Source: JAHJGG01 sp041658785 (GTDB lineage: Bacteria > Patescibacteriota > Patescibacteriia > Magasanikbacterales > UBA922). From it: a stretch of DNA of 9,286 bases. A program made the position numbers and the translations under genes. The notes beneath the pieces are model-generated. The model was not told the DNA's origin. It worked only from the letters and a program-made list of their open reading frames with translations, and ran no database searches. Below are positions 1 through 6,571 of this stretch, piece after piece. The stretch lies in the NCBI GenBank assembly GCA_041658785.1, contig JBAZZL010000042.1, positions 1 to 9,286 of the forward strand, read 5' to 3'. Each line of letters starts with the position of its first letter. Position 1 is the first letter of the stretch.

Positions 1-12
1 CAAACGGAAGTT
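1..12. repeat. 12-bp inverted repeat, left arm (pairs with 1516-1527)
   Basis: The sequence CAAACGGAAGTT is the exact reverse complement of 1516-1527. Read on the minus strand it encodes the last visible residues of the recombinase, Asn-Phe-Arg-Leu. The arm begins at base 1, so the true repeat could extend beyond the window. Confidence 0.75.
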
Positions 13-1407
13 CGAACCAATCTTTTTTAGAAAATCCCGACCCTGTTCGGGATTTTCTTGCAAAGCGATAATTTCGGCTTGTTTTACGGTATTTATGAAT
101 TTGGCGGCGAGTTCGAACCGATTATTGTTTTTTTGCTCAAAAGCCGTCAGTTTGTCTTTCAAAAGCTGTTTTTGATTGACGAGTTTGTTTTTGGCTTCCC
201 GATATTCGGCGAGGTTTAAGGCGTTTTCAAGATAGGCGTTCATCAGTTTTTCCAGCTTCTCGTCAATCGCCTTTATTTCGTTTTCTGTTTTTTGAGCAAA
301 AAAGCGAGATGATTGGGCTTTCTCTTTTTTCTCATTTTCCAGTTCGTTTAGCATTTTATCAGCCCGATCATCGGGCAAAGAAACTTTTTGTATCGCTTCG
401 TTGATTTGAGATGAAATTTTTTCTTCTCTCGTGAAAACATTTTGCGAGCAAATATGGTTTGGATTTTTCTTGGTGCAATAGTAATAAACATACTGCTTGC
501 CACTCGGCTTTATTTTCCTGTCCGCCGTTATTGTAAAACCACATTCGCCACAATGGAAAAATCCTCGGTAAAGAAAAAATTTCATCTTGTCCGCTTTTTG
601 CGGTTTTGATTTTCTTTTCATCACTTCCTGCACCTCGTCAAAAAGTTTCTTTGTGATAATCGGTTCTTGCTTTCCTTCAAAATATTCTCCATTGTAGCGG
701 ATAAGTCCATAGTAAAAAGGATTTTGCAAAAGATATTGAAAATTAGAAACGGAAAGCAAGGAATCTCGCCGCCCTTTCAAGCCGAGTTCATTGATAATCT
801 TTCGGAGTTCTTTCAAGGTATGTTTTCCGGTAGCGTAGGCCTCAAACGCTTTTTTGATGAGCGGTGATTTTTCTTTGTCCACATAAATTTGTTTTGTTTC
901 TTTGTTGTTGAGATAACCGAGCGGAGCCATTTGAGGCCAAAGCCCATTTTTTAATTTTTGGCGATGTCCTCTTTTGATATTTTCCGAAAGATTATCAATG
1001 TAATATTTTGACTGCCCAAAAGCGATTGATAACATAAACTTTCCCTGCGGAGTAGGATCAAACCAAAAAGTGGGGAATTTTAGCTCTTGAATAACGCCAG
1101 TATCTACAAGATAAATGATTTGTCCGCCGTCAACGGAATTTCTAGCCAATCTGTCGGGGTGCCACGCTAAAATTCCCGTTGCTTCGCCCGCCTCGATTCG
1201 CTTTAACATTTCAGCGAAGACAGGCCGTCCGGGTTTTTTCGCAGTTTGCTTTTCTACCAAAGTATCAACAATATCAATATTTTCTTTTTTAGCCAACTCT
1301 CGCAATTCGGCTAACTGGTCAGCAATACTGCGAATCTGCCTGTCTTCGCTGTCTGTTGACTTGCGGGCGTAGATGAAAAACTTTTTGGTTTGATTTTCGT
1401 TTATCAT
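1..1407 (-). CDS. Large serine recombinase (3' end cut by window edge)
   Basis: The frame is open from ATG at 1407 to base 1 (469 residues, no stop), so the C-terminus lies outside the window. The N-terminal resolvase domain (about 10-150) shows the YARKS motif with the likely catalytic Ser17, then WHPDRLAR (82-89) with the conserved Asp-Arg and Arg. A recombinase domain follows (about 155-265, LGYLNN near 163-168). Next comes a zinc ribbon with CGEC at 286-289 and Cys311 and Cys320. A Lys/Glu-rich, probably coiled-coil stretch covers about 335-430. This is the order known for large serine integrases and transposases, which cut and rejoin DNA through a phosphoserine link. Known members run to about 500 residues, so some 20-40 residues are missing. 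No Shine-Dalgarno sequence precedes the ATG. The matching tail may be the plus-strand fragment at 1516-1698. Family assignment is confident; its DNA target is unknown. Confidence 0.93.
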   Translation of the reverse strand, partial: MINENQTKKFFIYARKSTDSEDRQIRSIADQLAELRELAKKENIDIVDTLVEKQTAKKPGRPVFAEMLKRIEAGEATGILAWHPDRLARNSVDGGQIIYLVDTGVIQELKFPTFWFDPTPQGKFMLSIAFGQSKYYIDNLSENIKRGHRQKLKNGLWPQMAPLGYLNNKETKQIYVDKEKSPLIKKAFEAYATGKHTLKELRKIINELGLKGRRDSLLSVSNFQYLLQNPFYYGLIRYNGEYFEGKQEPIITKKLFDEVQEVMKRKSKPQKADKMKFFLYRGFFHCGECGFTITADRKIKPSGKQYVYYYCTKKNPNHICSQNVFTREEKISSQINEAIQKVSLPDDRADKMLNELENEKKEKAQSSRFFAQKTENEIKAIDEKLEKLMNAYLENALNLAEYREAKNKLVNQKQLLKDKLTAFEQKNNNRFELAAKFINTVKQAEIIALQENPEQGRDFLKKIGSNFRL

Positions 1408-1443
1408 ATTATTTGGGCAGTCAAAATTAAATTATCGCTTTGC

Positions 1444-1462
1444 CTTTCGCCAGAGGCGAAAG
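1444..1462. repeat. Hairpin 1 of 3, GCC-AGA-GGC core
   Basis: A perfect 8-bp stem (CTTTCGCC / GGCGAAAG) closes a 3-base AGA loop. It lies about 40 bp upstream of the recombinase start codon. There is no T-run on the 3' side of the stem on either strand, so it does not look like an intrinsic terminator. It shares the GCC-NNN-GGC core with two other hairpins in the same spacer. Confidence 0.6.
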
Positions 1463-1496
1463 AAAAAAGATTGATTAATAAATTTTTCAAATTTAT

Positions 1497-1513
1497 GTTT
1501 GCCTTCGGCAAAC
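1497..1513. repeat. Hairpin 2 of 3, GCC-TTC-GGC core
   Basis: A perfect 7-bp stem (GTTTGCC / GGCAAAC) closes a TTC loop. It sits immediately before the point where similarity to the recombinase tail begins at 1516. No T-run follows. Confidence 0.6.
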
Positions 1514-1515
1514 CA

Positions 1516-1527
1516 AACTTCCGTTTG
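1516..1527. repeat. 12-bp inverted repeat, right arm (pairs with 1-12)
   Basis: AACTTCCGTTTG is the exact reverse complement of bases 1-12. Inverting the DNA between the two arms would join the recombinase frame directly to the plus-strand tail without a frame change. Confidence 0.75.
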
Positions 1528-1586
1528 AGCGGGCAGAAATTGTTTTGCGACTTCAAAAATCCCTTCAAAATCCTTGCCGAAGCCGA

Positions 1587-1605
1587 GCCCCGCCTTTGGC
1601 GGGGC
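1587..1605. repeat. Hairpin 3 of 3, GCC-TTT-GGC core
   Basis: A perfect 8-bp GC-rich stem (GCCCCGCC / GGCGGGGC) closes a TTT loop. It lies about 37 bp beyond the 3' end of the tRNA gene on the minus strand. Read in that direction it is followed by CTCGGC rather than a U-run, so termination is possible but not supported. Confidence 0.6.
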
Positions 1606-1641
1606 GAGGCAACAATCGCCCAAAATCCTAATTCTGAAAAT

Positions 1642-1733
<92 letters not shown>

Positions 1734-1761
1734 ATGGTTAAAATGGTTTAATAATATGTGT

Positions 1762-1790
1762 ATATTACAGAGGAAAAACATCCAAGTCAA
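1762..1790 (-). promoter_or_regulatory. Promoter of tRNA-Ser
   Basis: On the minus strand, -35 TTGACT (1785-1790) and -10 TAATAT (1762-1767) are separated by exactly 17 bp, close to the housekeeping sigma-70 consensus. The predicted transcript start near 1755 leaves a leader of about 20 bases before the tRNA 5' end at 1733. Confidence 0.8.
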
Positions 1791-1805
1791 TAGTTGTATA
1801 CAGTT

Positions 1806-1832
1806 TTGTCCGATATTGATCTATGGTATACT
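1806..1832 (+). promoter_or_regulatory. Extended -10 promoter of the PAS-sigma gene, probably leaderless
   Basis: The -10 TATACT (1827-1832) has an upstream TG at 1824-1825 (TGG-TATACT), an extended -10. A weak -35 candidate TTGTCC lies at 1806-1811 with a short 15-bp spacer. Seven bases after the -10 falls A1839, only three bases before ATG 1842, so the mRNA would have almost no leader. It diverges from the tRNA promoter, whose -35 starts 16 bp away. Confidence 0.6.
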
Positions 1833-1841
1833 ACAATCATT

Positions 1842-2903
1842 ATGGCTTCTCAAGATAAATTAAAAATCGTCTTTGACACCCTGCCAGGAGCTTTTTTTCT
1901 AACAAATACTCAAGGTCAGGTTGTCTATGCTAATAACGCGCTAGAAAGGCGCACTGGTTTTGCTGTTGGCGAAATTGTTGGCAAGGCGCCAAGCCAGCTT
2001 TGGGGCGGTGGAATGGATAGGGGTTTTTATGCTGATTTTTGGGATACTATAAAAGACAAAAAAATTCCGTTTATTTCAAATATTATTAATTTAAAGAAAG
2101 ACCGGCAAATATATTCGGAGCGGATGTGTGTTTCGCCGGTGCTGAATGTTGATGGCGGGCTAGAGTATTTTTTGGAGATTGCGCCGGATTTTAGCGGCAA
2201 AAAAGACGAGGTAAAATTTGAAAACGAATTTAGGCTTGTCTTGTCGCGCCAACTGGCGCATGGAGCCAGTGTGATAGATTGGCTTTTGCCGTGGTTTGAA
2301 AGCGGCGCCAAAGTTGGCGGCGGTTCAGGGTTGTTGAGTGATTTTTTTACAGAAGTTTTGATTGCGCCCATGCGCGAGTGTTATTCAGCCAGACTGGAAG
2401 ACAAAGAGCTGGTATTCGCGGCGCAAAGAGAGCGGCAAGAATTTAGATTATTATATCTCAAGTACAAAAAGGATGTTGAAAATTATTTTTTGCGGCGGAT
2501 GGGAAAAGAAAAAGGAATAGCGTATGAATTGGCGCAAGAGACCTTCCTCAGGGCATTTAAGTATCTAGCTTCTTTTCGAGCGACAAATGCTTCATATCAG
2601 ACGTATTTGTTGCGGATCGCGCATAATTTGTTGGCTAATAATTTCAGAATACGTGAAAATTTAAGCCTGGATGAGATTCCAGATTCTTTTATTCGCATCG
2701 AACCTGTTTATGAAGACCCGATACAGCGCAAAAAAATTTTGGAAGCAATCGCTGTTTGTTTGGAGGTTGAACAGCAGGTTTTGAAAATGAAGTATGAACA
2801 AGATTTCTCTATTAGAGAAATAGCGATTATTTTGCAAAAAAGCGAGAACGCGGTGAAGCTGCATTTAAGCAGAGCGAGAAAGAAATTAAAAGAAGTATTG
2901 TGA
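1842..2903 (+). CDS. PAS domain fused to an ECF-like sigma-70 factor
   Basis: The start is set at ATG 1842 (353 residues). An in-frame ATG at 1794 lies upstream of the promoter and adds 16 unconvincing residues. In numbering from 1842, residues about 5-115 form a PAS sensor domain: a helix, then FDTLPGAFFLTN, VVYANNALERRTGF and GEIVGKAP, the usual pattern of a PAS core. Residues about 116-200 are an unrecognised, mostly helical linker. Sigma region 2 covers about 203-270 (LAQETFLRAFKYL, then SYQTYLLRIAHNLLANNFR). Region 4 covers about 300-353, with a helix-turn-helix (FSIREIAIILQKSENAVKLH, then SRARKKL). Regions 1 and 3 are absent, as in ECF factors. PAS domains bind small ligands, haem or flavin, so this may be a one-protein signal-responsive sigma factor. 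No anti-sigma gene is adjacent. Domain calls are confident; the signal and target promoters are unknown. Confidence 0.9.
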   Translation: MASQDKLKIVFDTLPGAFFLTNTQGQVVYANNALERRTGFAVGEIVGKAPSQLWGGGMDRGFYADFWDTIKDKKIPFISNIINLKKDRQIYSERMCVSPVLNVDGGLEYFLEIAPDFSGKKDEVKFENEFRLVLSRQLAHGASVIDWLLPWFESGAKVGGGSGLLSDFFTEVLIAPMRECYSARLEDKELVFAAQRERQEFRLLYLKYKKDVENYFLRRMGKEKGIAYELAQETFLRAFKYLASFRATNASYQTYLLRIAHNLLANNFRIRENLSLDEIPDSFIRIEPVYEDPIQRKKILEAIAVCLEVEQQVLKMKYEQDFSIREIAIILQKSENAVKLHLSRARKKLKEVL

Positions 2904-2920
2904 TAAATATTTCACCAAAT

Positions 2921-2950
2921 AAAACGCTGCCCTAGAGGGCAGTTTTTATT
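2921..2950 (+). terminator. Intrinsic terminator, probably bidirectional
   Basis: The stem CTGCCC (2927-2932) / GGGCAG (2937-2942) has a TAGA loop and is followed by TTTTTATT, 24 bp after the PAS-sigma stop. An A-run at 2921-2924 precedes it. On the minus strand the same stem is followed by CGTTTTATTT, so it may also stop transcription arriving from the convergent mntP-side operon, whose last stop codon is at 3008. Confidence 0.85.
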
Positions 2951-3007
2951 CAAATTCAATCAATTAAATCAAGCTGCTAATCCCGGGCATTTATTTATCA
3001 GTGTTTG

Positions 3008-3568
3008 TTATACGAAAAGATGCCGCAGAAGGATGTTTAATCCAATTCCAATCAACATAAATCCACCAGCCAGTTCCGCTCGTCTTCCAAAAAGTTCTCC
3101 GCATTTTTTACCGACAAAAAATCCGGCGAAAGAAAGCAGCATCGTAATCCCGCCGATCATCAGTACTGTTGAAAATAATGGAATGTCAATAAAAGCAAAT
3201 GTAACGCCGACTATGAGCGCGTCAATGCTGGTGGCAACCGAGAGGATGAGAATTGCGCAGATTCGCCGCATGCGGCGAACGGTTTGTTTGTTTTGCTTGC
3301 GAGATGATTCCAGAATCATGTTTACCCCGATTCCACCGAGCAATAAAAACGCAACCCAATGGTCTATGTATTTCACATATTTGGCAAGCGCGGCGCCAAT
3401 TATGTAGCCAACAAGAGGAAAAATCATTTGAAACAAACCAAAAAGAAAGGCCGTGATAAGCGGCCAAAATATAGTAAGATGTTTTTTTGACGCGCCTTGA
3501 GCAATGGCAACAGCGCTAGCATCTAAAGCCAGACTGATTGAAAGTAAAATGCGCGCAAACATGCCCAT
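3008..3568 (-). CDS. mntP: MntP-like manganese efflux pump
   Basis: This 186-residue protein has about six membrane segments and matches the MntP (formerly DUF204) pattern. The N-terminal repeat has SISLALDASAVAIA (10-23, acidic residue Asp16). The second half has LSVATSIDALIVGVTFAF (109-126, Asp116), and the end reads RAELAGGFMLIGIG followed by LNIL. The paired intramembrane Asp residues in an inverted repeat are the family hallmark. Known members export Mn(II) across the inner membrane. A basic loop (about 89-102) lies between the halves. It is the last gene of the minus-strand cluster, 87 bp after the thioredoxin-fold gene, and may be partly separately expressed. ATG at 3562 (residue 3) is an alternative start. 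The family call is strong; Mn specificity is inherited from the family and not shown here. Confidence 0.9.
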   Translation of the reverse strand: MGMFARILLSISLALDASAVAIAQGASKKHLTIFWPLITAFLFGLFQMIFPLVGYIIGAALAKYVKYIDHWVAFLLLGGIGVNMILESSRKQNKQTVRRMRRICAILILSVATSIDALIVGVTFAFIDIPLFSTVLMIGGITMLLSFAGFFVGKKCGELFGRRAELAGGFMLIGIGLNILLRHLFV

Positions 3569-3571
3569 AAT

Positions 3572-3600
3572 TATTTAGGTTTTTTTTAACAAGAAGGCAA
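3572..3600 (-). promoter_or_regulatory. Possible internal promoter for mntP
   Basis: On the minus strand, TTGCCT (3595-3600) and TAAATA (3572-3577) are 17 bp apart. The -10 ends only 3 bases before ATG 3568, so it would favour the start at 3562. A fold at 3622-3639 (TTCGCG/CGCGAA) sits upstream. No clear Mn-sensing yybP-ykoY riboswitch was recognised in the 87-bp spacer. This is a weak call. Confidence 0.3.
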
Positions 3601-3655
3601 GGACGCGTTGTGGGAGTGTGTTTCGCGGATTTTCGCGAATAATGCCGAGCCCGCG

Positions 3656-4570
3656 TTATTCACTCGCGGTTTTAATAATTTTTCCAGTTTTTAAATCTTT
3701 ATATGTCGCGTTGAGGGCGTTCATTTCTCTAAACACAAAACTGCCATCTTCCTCAATCGTGCCAACCTGTTTCCATACATCAGAAAATGCTTTATACTCG
3801 CCAGCTTCGCTGGAGAGAATTACCGTCGGCAGGGCAGTGATGCGATAAGCGTCAATCAATTGATTTCCTTCCGCTTCGGATATATCCACGGTATTTTCCG
3901 CGATAATTGCTATGCCAAAACGTTGCAGAATCGGACGTTGCGTCTTTGCCGCGTCATAACAATCGGCGCAACTTTTGTCGGTAAGGTATGTCAAGCTTAC
4001 CAAGCCGGCGACGCTATTTGTTTTGATGTCAACGTATGGCGGCTGATTTTGTTCCCAGATCAAAGTATCTTCTCCCGCTGCGCGCGCGCCGGTTTCTAAT
4101 GATTGTTTTAGGCGCGGTTTTATTTTTTCCGGGCTGGCGAAAATGAGGGCCGGTAATTTTTGCAAGCCGAATTTTTCAATCAAGGTTTTTCCTTCATCGC
4201 TCTCGGCAGCAATTATTTTGTTTTCCGCCAGTTCAATATCTTGGGCTTTGATTTTTTTGCTGGTGGCTGATAAGTCTCCGCACGCCGGGCAATCTTGAGG
4301 GATAACCAAGATTAAACTGCCGGGCTGCGGTTTCGCGGCTTCAATGGCGTTATTAAGTTTGTTATTTACAGTAAAAGTAAAAAATCCCATTACCGCGATA
4401 TTTACGACAACGGCAAGAGCGAGGAAGGCAATAAGTGTTTGGTTAAAATTCTTTTTTACAAAAGAATTTTTTAATGGATCAGAATCGTTTTTTTTATTTT
4501 CAGCGCAACATGCCGGCGAATCCTTTATTGTTCCGTAGTCCGCGTGGTTTGTTTCAAGTATATTTGTCAT
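3656..4570 (-). CDS. Membrane-anchored protein with two thioredoxin-fold domains
   Basis: This 304-residue protein has a hydrophilic N-terminus carrying a Cys pair (C21-C22). One membrane segment follows (about 46-68). The first thioredoxin-like domain (about 84-170) has CPAC at 94-97 and a probable cis-proline at LP140. The second (about 185-300) has CADC at 201-204 and a cis-proline at LP248. With Lys/Arg-rich residues before the membrane segment, both domains should lie outside the cytoplasm and could act as disulfide reductase/oxidase or metal-thiol carriers. Two tandem redox motifs in one chain suggest relay of thiol/disulfide between partners. It follows the 61-residue gene after a 31-bp AT-rich spacer and belongs to the cysteine-rich cluster. 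The fold assignment rests on motif and spacing; no specific family name was recognised. Confidence 0.78.
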   Translation of the reverse strand: MTNILETNHADYGTIKDSPACCAENKKNDSDPLKNSFVKKNFNQTLIAFLALAVVVNIAVMGFFTFTVNNKLNNAIEAAKPQPGSLILVIPQDCPACGDLSATSKKIKAQDIELAENKIIAAESDEGKTLIEKFGLQKLPALIFASPEKIKPRLKQSLETGARAAGEDTLIWEQNQPPYVDIKTNSVAGLVSLTYLTDKSCADCYDAAKTQRPILQRFGIAIIAENTVDISEAEGNQLIDAYRITALPTVILSSEAGEYKAFSDVWKQVGTIEEDGSFVFREMNALNATYKDLKTGKIIKTASE

Positions 4571-4601
4571 ATAAATTATTTGTTAATTTGTTATTTGTTG
4601 T
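4571..4601. repeat. Degenerate 7/8-bp repeat in operon spacer
   Basis: The spacer before the thioredoxin-fold gene reads TTATTTG, TTAATTTG, TTATTTG, TTG in a row. It resembles a worn heptamer array. No Shine-Dalgarno sequence is present although the gene starts at 4570. Confidence 0.4.
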
Positions 4602-4787
4602 TTAGCAACCCCCGACCATGCTAGGCGTGGATCCGTCATCAGTGAGATTTACCGCGGAAGGAGAGTTGCCAATGCCGATTTCCGCGTTGGCCAGTTTTTG
4701 GCTCATCTTTATCAATACTATTGTTTGAAAGGATAAAGCGACAATAGCGATGGCCAAGAGCAGGGTGAGTGTTTTTGGCGAGAACAT
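4602..4787 (-). CDS. 61-residue single-pass membrane peptide ending in MVGGC
   Basis: It has a short basic start (MFSPK), one membrane helix (about 7-27), then a polar tail of about 33 residues whose last residue is Cys61. The final five residues, MVGGC, are identical to the end of the neighbouring 386-residue protein, with matching codons except at third positions. This is the main evidence that the peptide is real and works with that protein. It contains no other cysteine. The C-terminal thiol would lie outside the cytoplasm if the N-terminus is inside. It sits between the 386-residue gene (47-bp gap) and the double thioredoxin gene (31-bp gap), same strand. No family was recognised and the function is unknown. 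Confidence 0.72.
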   Translation of the reverse strand: MFSPKTLTLLLAIAIVALSFQTIVLIKMSQKLANAEIGIGNSPSAVNLTDDGSTPSMVGGC

Positions 4788-4793
4788 AGTGGA

Positions 4794-4830
4794 TGAATTA
4801 TGAATAATGAATTATCTAATGAATGATGAA
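4794..4830. repeat. Short heptamer repeat in operon spacer
   Basis: TGAATTA, TGAATAA, TGAATTA, then after 5 bases TGAATGA and TGAAC. This is a small degenerate 7-bp array filling most of the 47-bp spacer between two minus-strand genes. Confidence 0.5.
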
Positions 4831-4834
4831 CCAG

Positions 4835-5995
4835 TTAGCAGCCGCCGACCATTCCGACATTAGTATCCGGTTCAAAACCGGATGATTTGGCTTTTTCTTG
4901 CAGGTTTTGCAATTCTTTTTCCGAAAGATTCATAGTCAGATATTTAATGTCAGGCAAAAAATCTTTTGCTTCTCCGGCAAGCGAACTGGCCATGCGCTTT
5001 TGCATTTGAACGGGAAAGTATAACCCTTTTTGCCGCATTAGTTCATACGCTATTTCCGCGTTAGTCATTTTTGGATAATTTCTAATCAAATACGCCGCCG
5101 TCCCTCTCATGGCAATAGAGTGGGCGCAGCCGCAAGTTGGCGAACCATCCTCTCTTACCAAAGTTTTTACGCCGCAGCAAAATTCGCAAGTGATGTACGG
5201 CTCGGCGCCAATAGCAATATAACGTTTCATTTCTTCGTCGTTCAGTTGAATCGGGTTTGAGCCCTGCATTGGCGCCATTTTTCCCAGTTTGCCAATAGAA
5301 GCGTTAATAGCGTTTAGACTTGACATGTCTAGACCAAGCTCCGATCCATAGAAGGGCAGCCGCGCTGGAGTGGTCAGCGCCGCGACATCTTTGGCAAAAT
5401 CACCGGAAAGCGCTGCGCCACCGTCATTCTCCGCGCCGGTCATGTCTTGCCCAATCTGCGCGGCGATTGATTGGTTTCCAATGAGGAGAATTCCAATCGC
5501 GACCACCGCTAGTTTTTGAAACAGCAAGTGTCCTTTTACTAACGGCAATTCACGCGGTTCAAACCGGCGCCACAAAATAATTATTCCAACTATAAGTATG
5601 GCAAAAGCAAGCAAGCGCAGCCGCCAAAAGTATGGGAAGAATGCCGTCACCGTGGCGGATAATCCGAAGTAGGATAGGAAAAATACCGGGCAAACAGGAC
5701 AGAGCATCGTGAAAAACGACAACACCCCTGAGCCTGATCCCAGGGCGCAGGAAACAGCGTTAAATTTTTTGGCAAGATTGAATACCGACAGACCAAAGCC
5801 GAATATTAGCGCGAATGCTCCGGCAAAGAGCAGGCCAAACAATGTTGGTTCGTTCATGTACAAAACGCGATAGCCAATAATCGGCAGCGCCCACATTCCA
5901 AAGAGCAGTGTCTCAAACGCAAACACCGCGAGGCTGCTGACGACGAACCAAAGCCAGAATTGTTCTACGCGCAGAATTGATTTTAATTTGTTCAT
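4835..5995 (-). CDS. Polytopic membrane protein with CPVC loop and C-terminal CEFCC/CGCAH domain
   Basis: Start at ATG 5995 (386 residues); the in-frame TTG at 6004 directly follows the upstream stop and is less likely. The N-terminal half has about five or six membrane segments (about 13-40, 51-75, 88-121, 124-142, 159-177) with CPVC at 99-102 inside or beside one. The C-terminal domain (about 205-345) holds CEFCC (270-274) and CGCAHS (288-293), then AMRGTAAYLIRNYP and AYELMRQKGLYFP. I recall this soluble pattern (CE-F/Y-CCG, then CGCAH, AMRG, KWK-like, FFP) from uncharacterised proteins of DPANN archaea and CPR bacteria; it has no known activity. The Cys/His cluster suggests metal binding or thiol chemistry, probably outside the cytoplasm. 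The tail ends in MVGGC, as in the next gene. It starts 9 bp after the DUF1573 gene, so they are co-transcribed. Confidence 0.85.
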   Translation of the reverse strand: MNKLKSILRVEQFWLWFVVSSLAVFAFETLLFGMWALPIIGYRVLYMNEPTLFGLLFAGAFALIFGFGLSVFNLAKKFNAVSCALGSGSGVLSFFTMLCPVCPVFFLSYFGLSATVTAFFPYFWRLRLLAFAILIVGIIILWRRFEPRELPLVKGHLLFQKLAVVAIGILLIGNQSIAAQIGQDMTGAENDGGAALSGDFAKDVAALTTPARLPFYGSELGLDMSSLNAINASIGKLGKMAPMQGSNPIQLNDEEMKRYIAIGAEPYITCEFCCGVKTLVREDGSPTCGCAHSIAMRGTAAYLIRNYPKMTNAEIAYELMRQKGLYFPVQMQKRMASSLAGEAKDFLPDIKYLTMNLSEKELQNLQEKAKSSGFEPDTNVGMVGGC

Positions 5996-6004
5996 AGTAT
6001 TCAA

Positions 6005-6535
6005 TTACTTGATTACGTTTCCTAGAAAAGAAAACCGCAACTCTGGCGTGGTTTTAGAGTTTGTCTTGAGGACAATTTCACGATCAATCGGCCCGAGCGC
6101 GTCCGGCCCGTGCGCCATCGGATCAAAAATCGCGAGCAAGACAGCCTCTTCGCCCGGCTCTAGCGTCAGATTGAGCGGTCCGGTGTTCCCCCCATGTCCG
6201 GGCATCTTGATGCGCGGCGACATTTCGCCATTGGCCCGTTTTACCACTGCCTCGGTGCACATACAGCTCGTTTCGCCATAGACAAGCGTAATTGATTCAG
6301 CGCCGGTATTTTTGAATTTGAATTCGGTTTCCACCAAACCGCTGCCAATTTTTATTTCTCCCAAATCAACCGGTTCGGTATTAAGGCTTACCAAAGCGCT
6401 TTCAACTTTGCTGCCGGTAAAAGTCTTGGCTGCTTGGTACGTTTCGTCATTTCCCCCGCCGCCTCCGCTTATTTTGAGCAATGCCAGAAGCCCAACTGCC
6501 GCCGCGGCCAAAATCCACAAAAATTTATTTTTCAT
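6005..6535 (-). CDS. DUF1573-family exported/anchored protein
   Basis: This 176-residue protein has an N-terminal hydrophobic anchor (about 5-21) and a Gly-rich linker (24-28). The domain (about 55-175) follows the DUF1573 pattern: DLGEIKIGSGLVETEFKFKN, then an SCMCT motif (C91, C93), a P-G-L-like stretch, and HGP...R-x-I-V-L-KTN at the end. DUF1573 is an Ig-like (ASH-type) beta-sandwich found in secreted proteins; a Cys-x-Cys at this position is usual. Its function is not established. An insertion with PGHGG (112-116) follows the cysteines. It lies 36 bp after the CAIC protein gene and 9 bp before the CPVC/CGCAH gene, in the middle of the cysteine-rich operon. Confidence 0.85.
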   Translation of the reverse strand: MKNKFLWILAAAAVGLLALLKISGGGGGNDETYQAAKTFTGSKVESALVSLNTEPVDLGEIKIGSGLVETEFKFKNTGAESITLVYGETSCMCTEAVVKRANGEMSPRIKMPGHGGNTGPLNLTLEPGEEAVLLAIFDPMAHGPDALGPIDREIVLKTNSKTTPELRFSFLGNVIK

Positions 6536-6571
6536 ATATGATTATGATAGTGATAAAATAATTATTGTCAG

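Noticed and set aside
1794..1841. Longer start for the PAS-sigma gene at ATG 1794
   Set aside because: The extra 16 codons lie upstream of and across the best promoter and add no recognisable PAS sequence.
2901..2906. Recoded TGA (Gly) as in Gracilibacteria/Absconditabacteria
   Set aside because: TGA ends the sigma gene exactly after a complete region 4 and is followed by TAA; no conserved domain reads through TGA in the window.
3033..3407. Plus-strand open frames opposite mntP and the thioredoxin-fold gene
   Set aside because: They are antisense shadows of clearly conserved minus-strand proteins.
3569..3655. yybP-ykoY manganese riboswitch upstream of mntP
   Set aside because: The spacer is only 87 bp and lacks the conserved paired loops that I would expect; only a simple 6-bp stem is visible.
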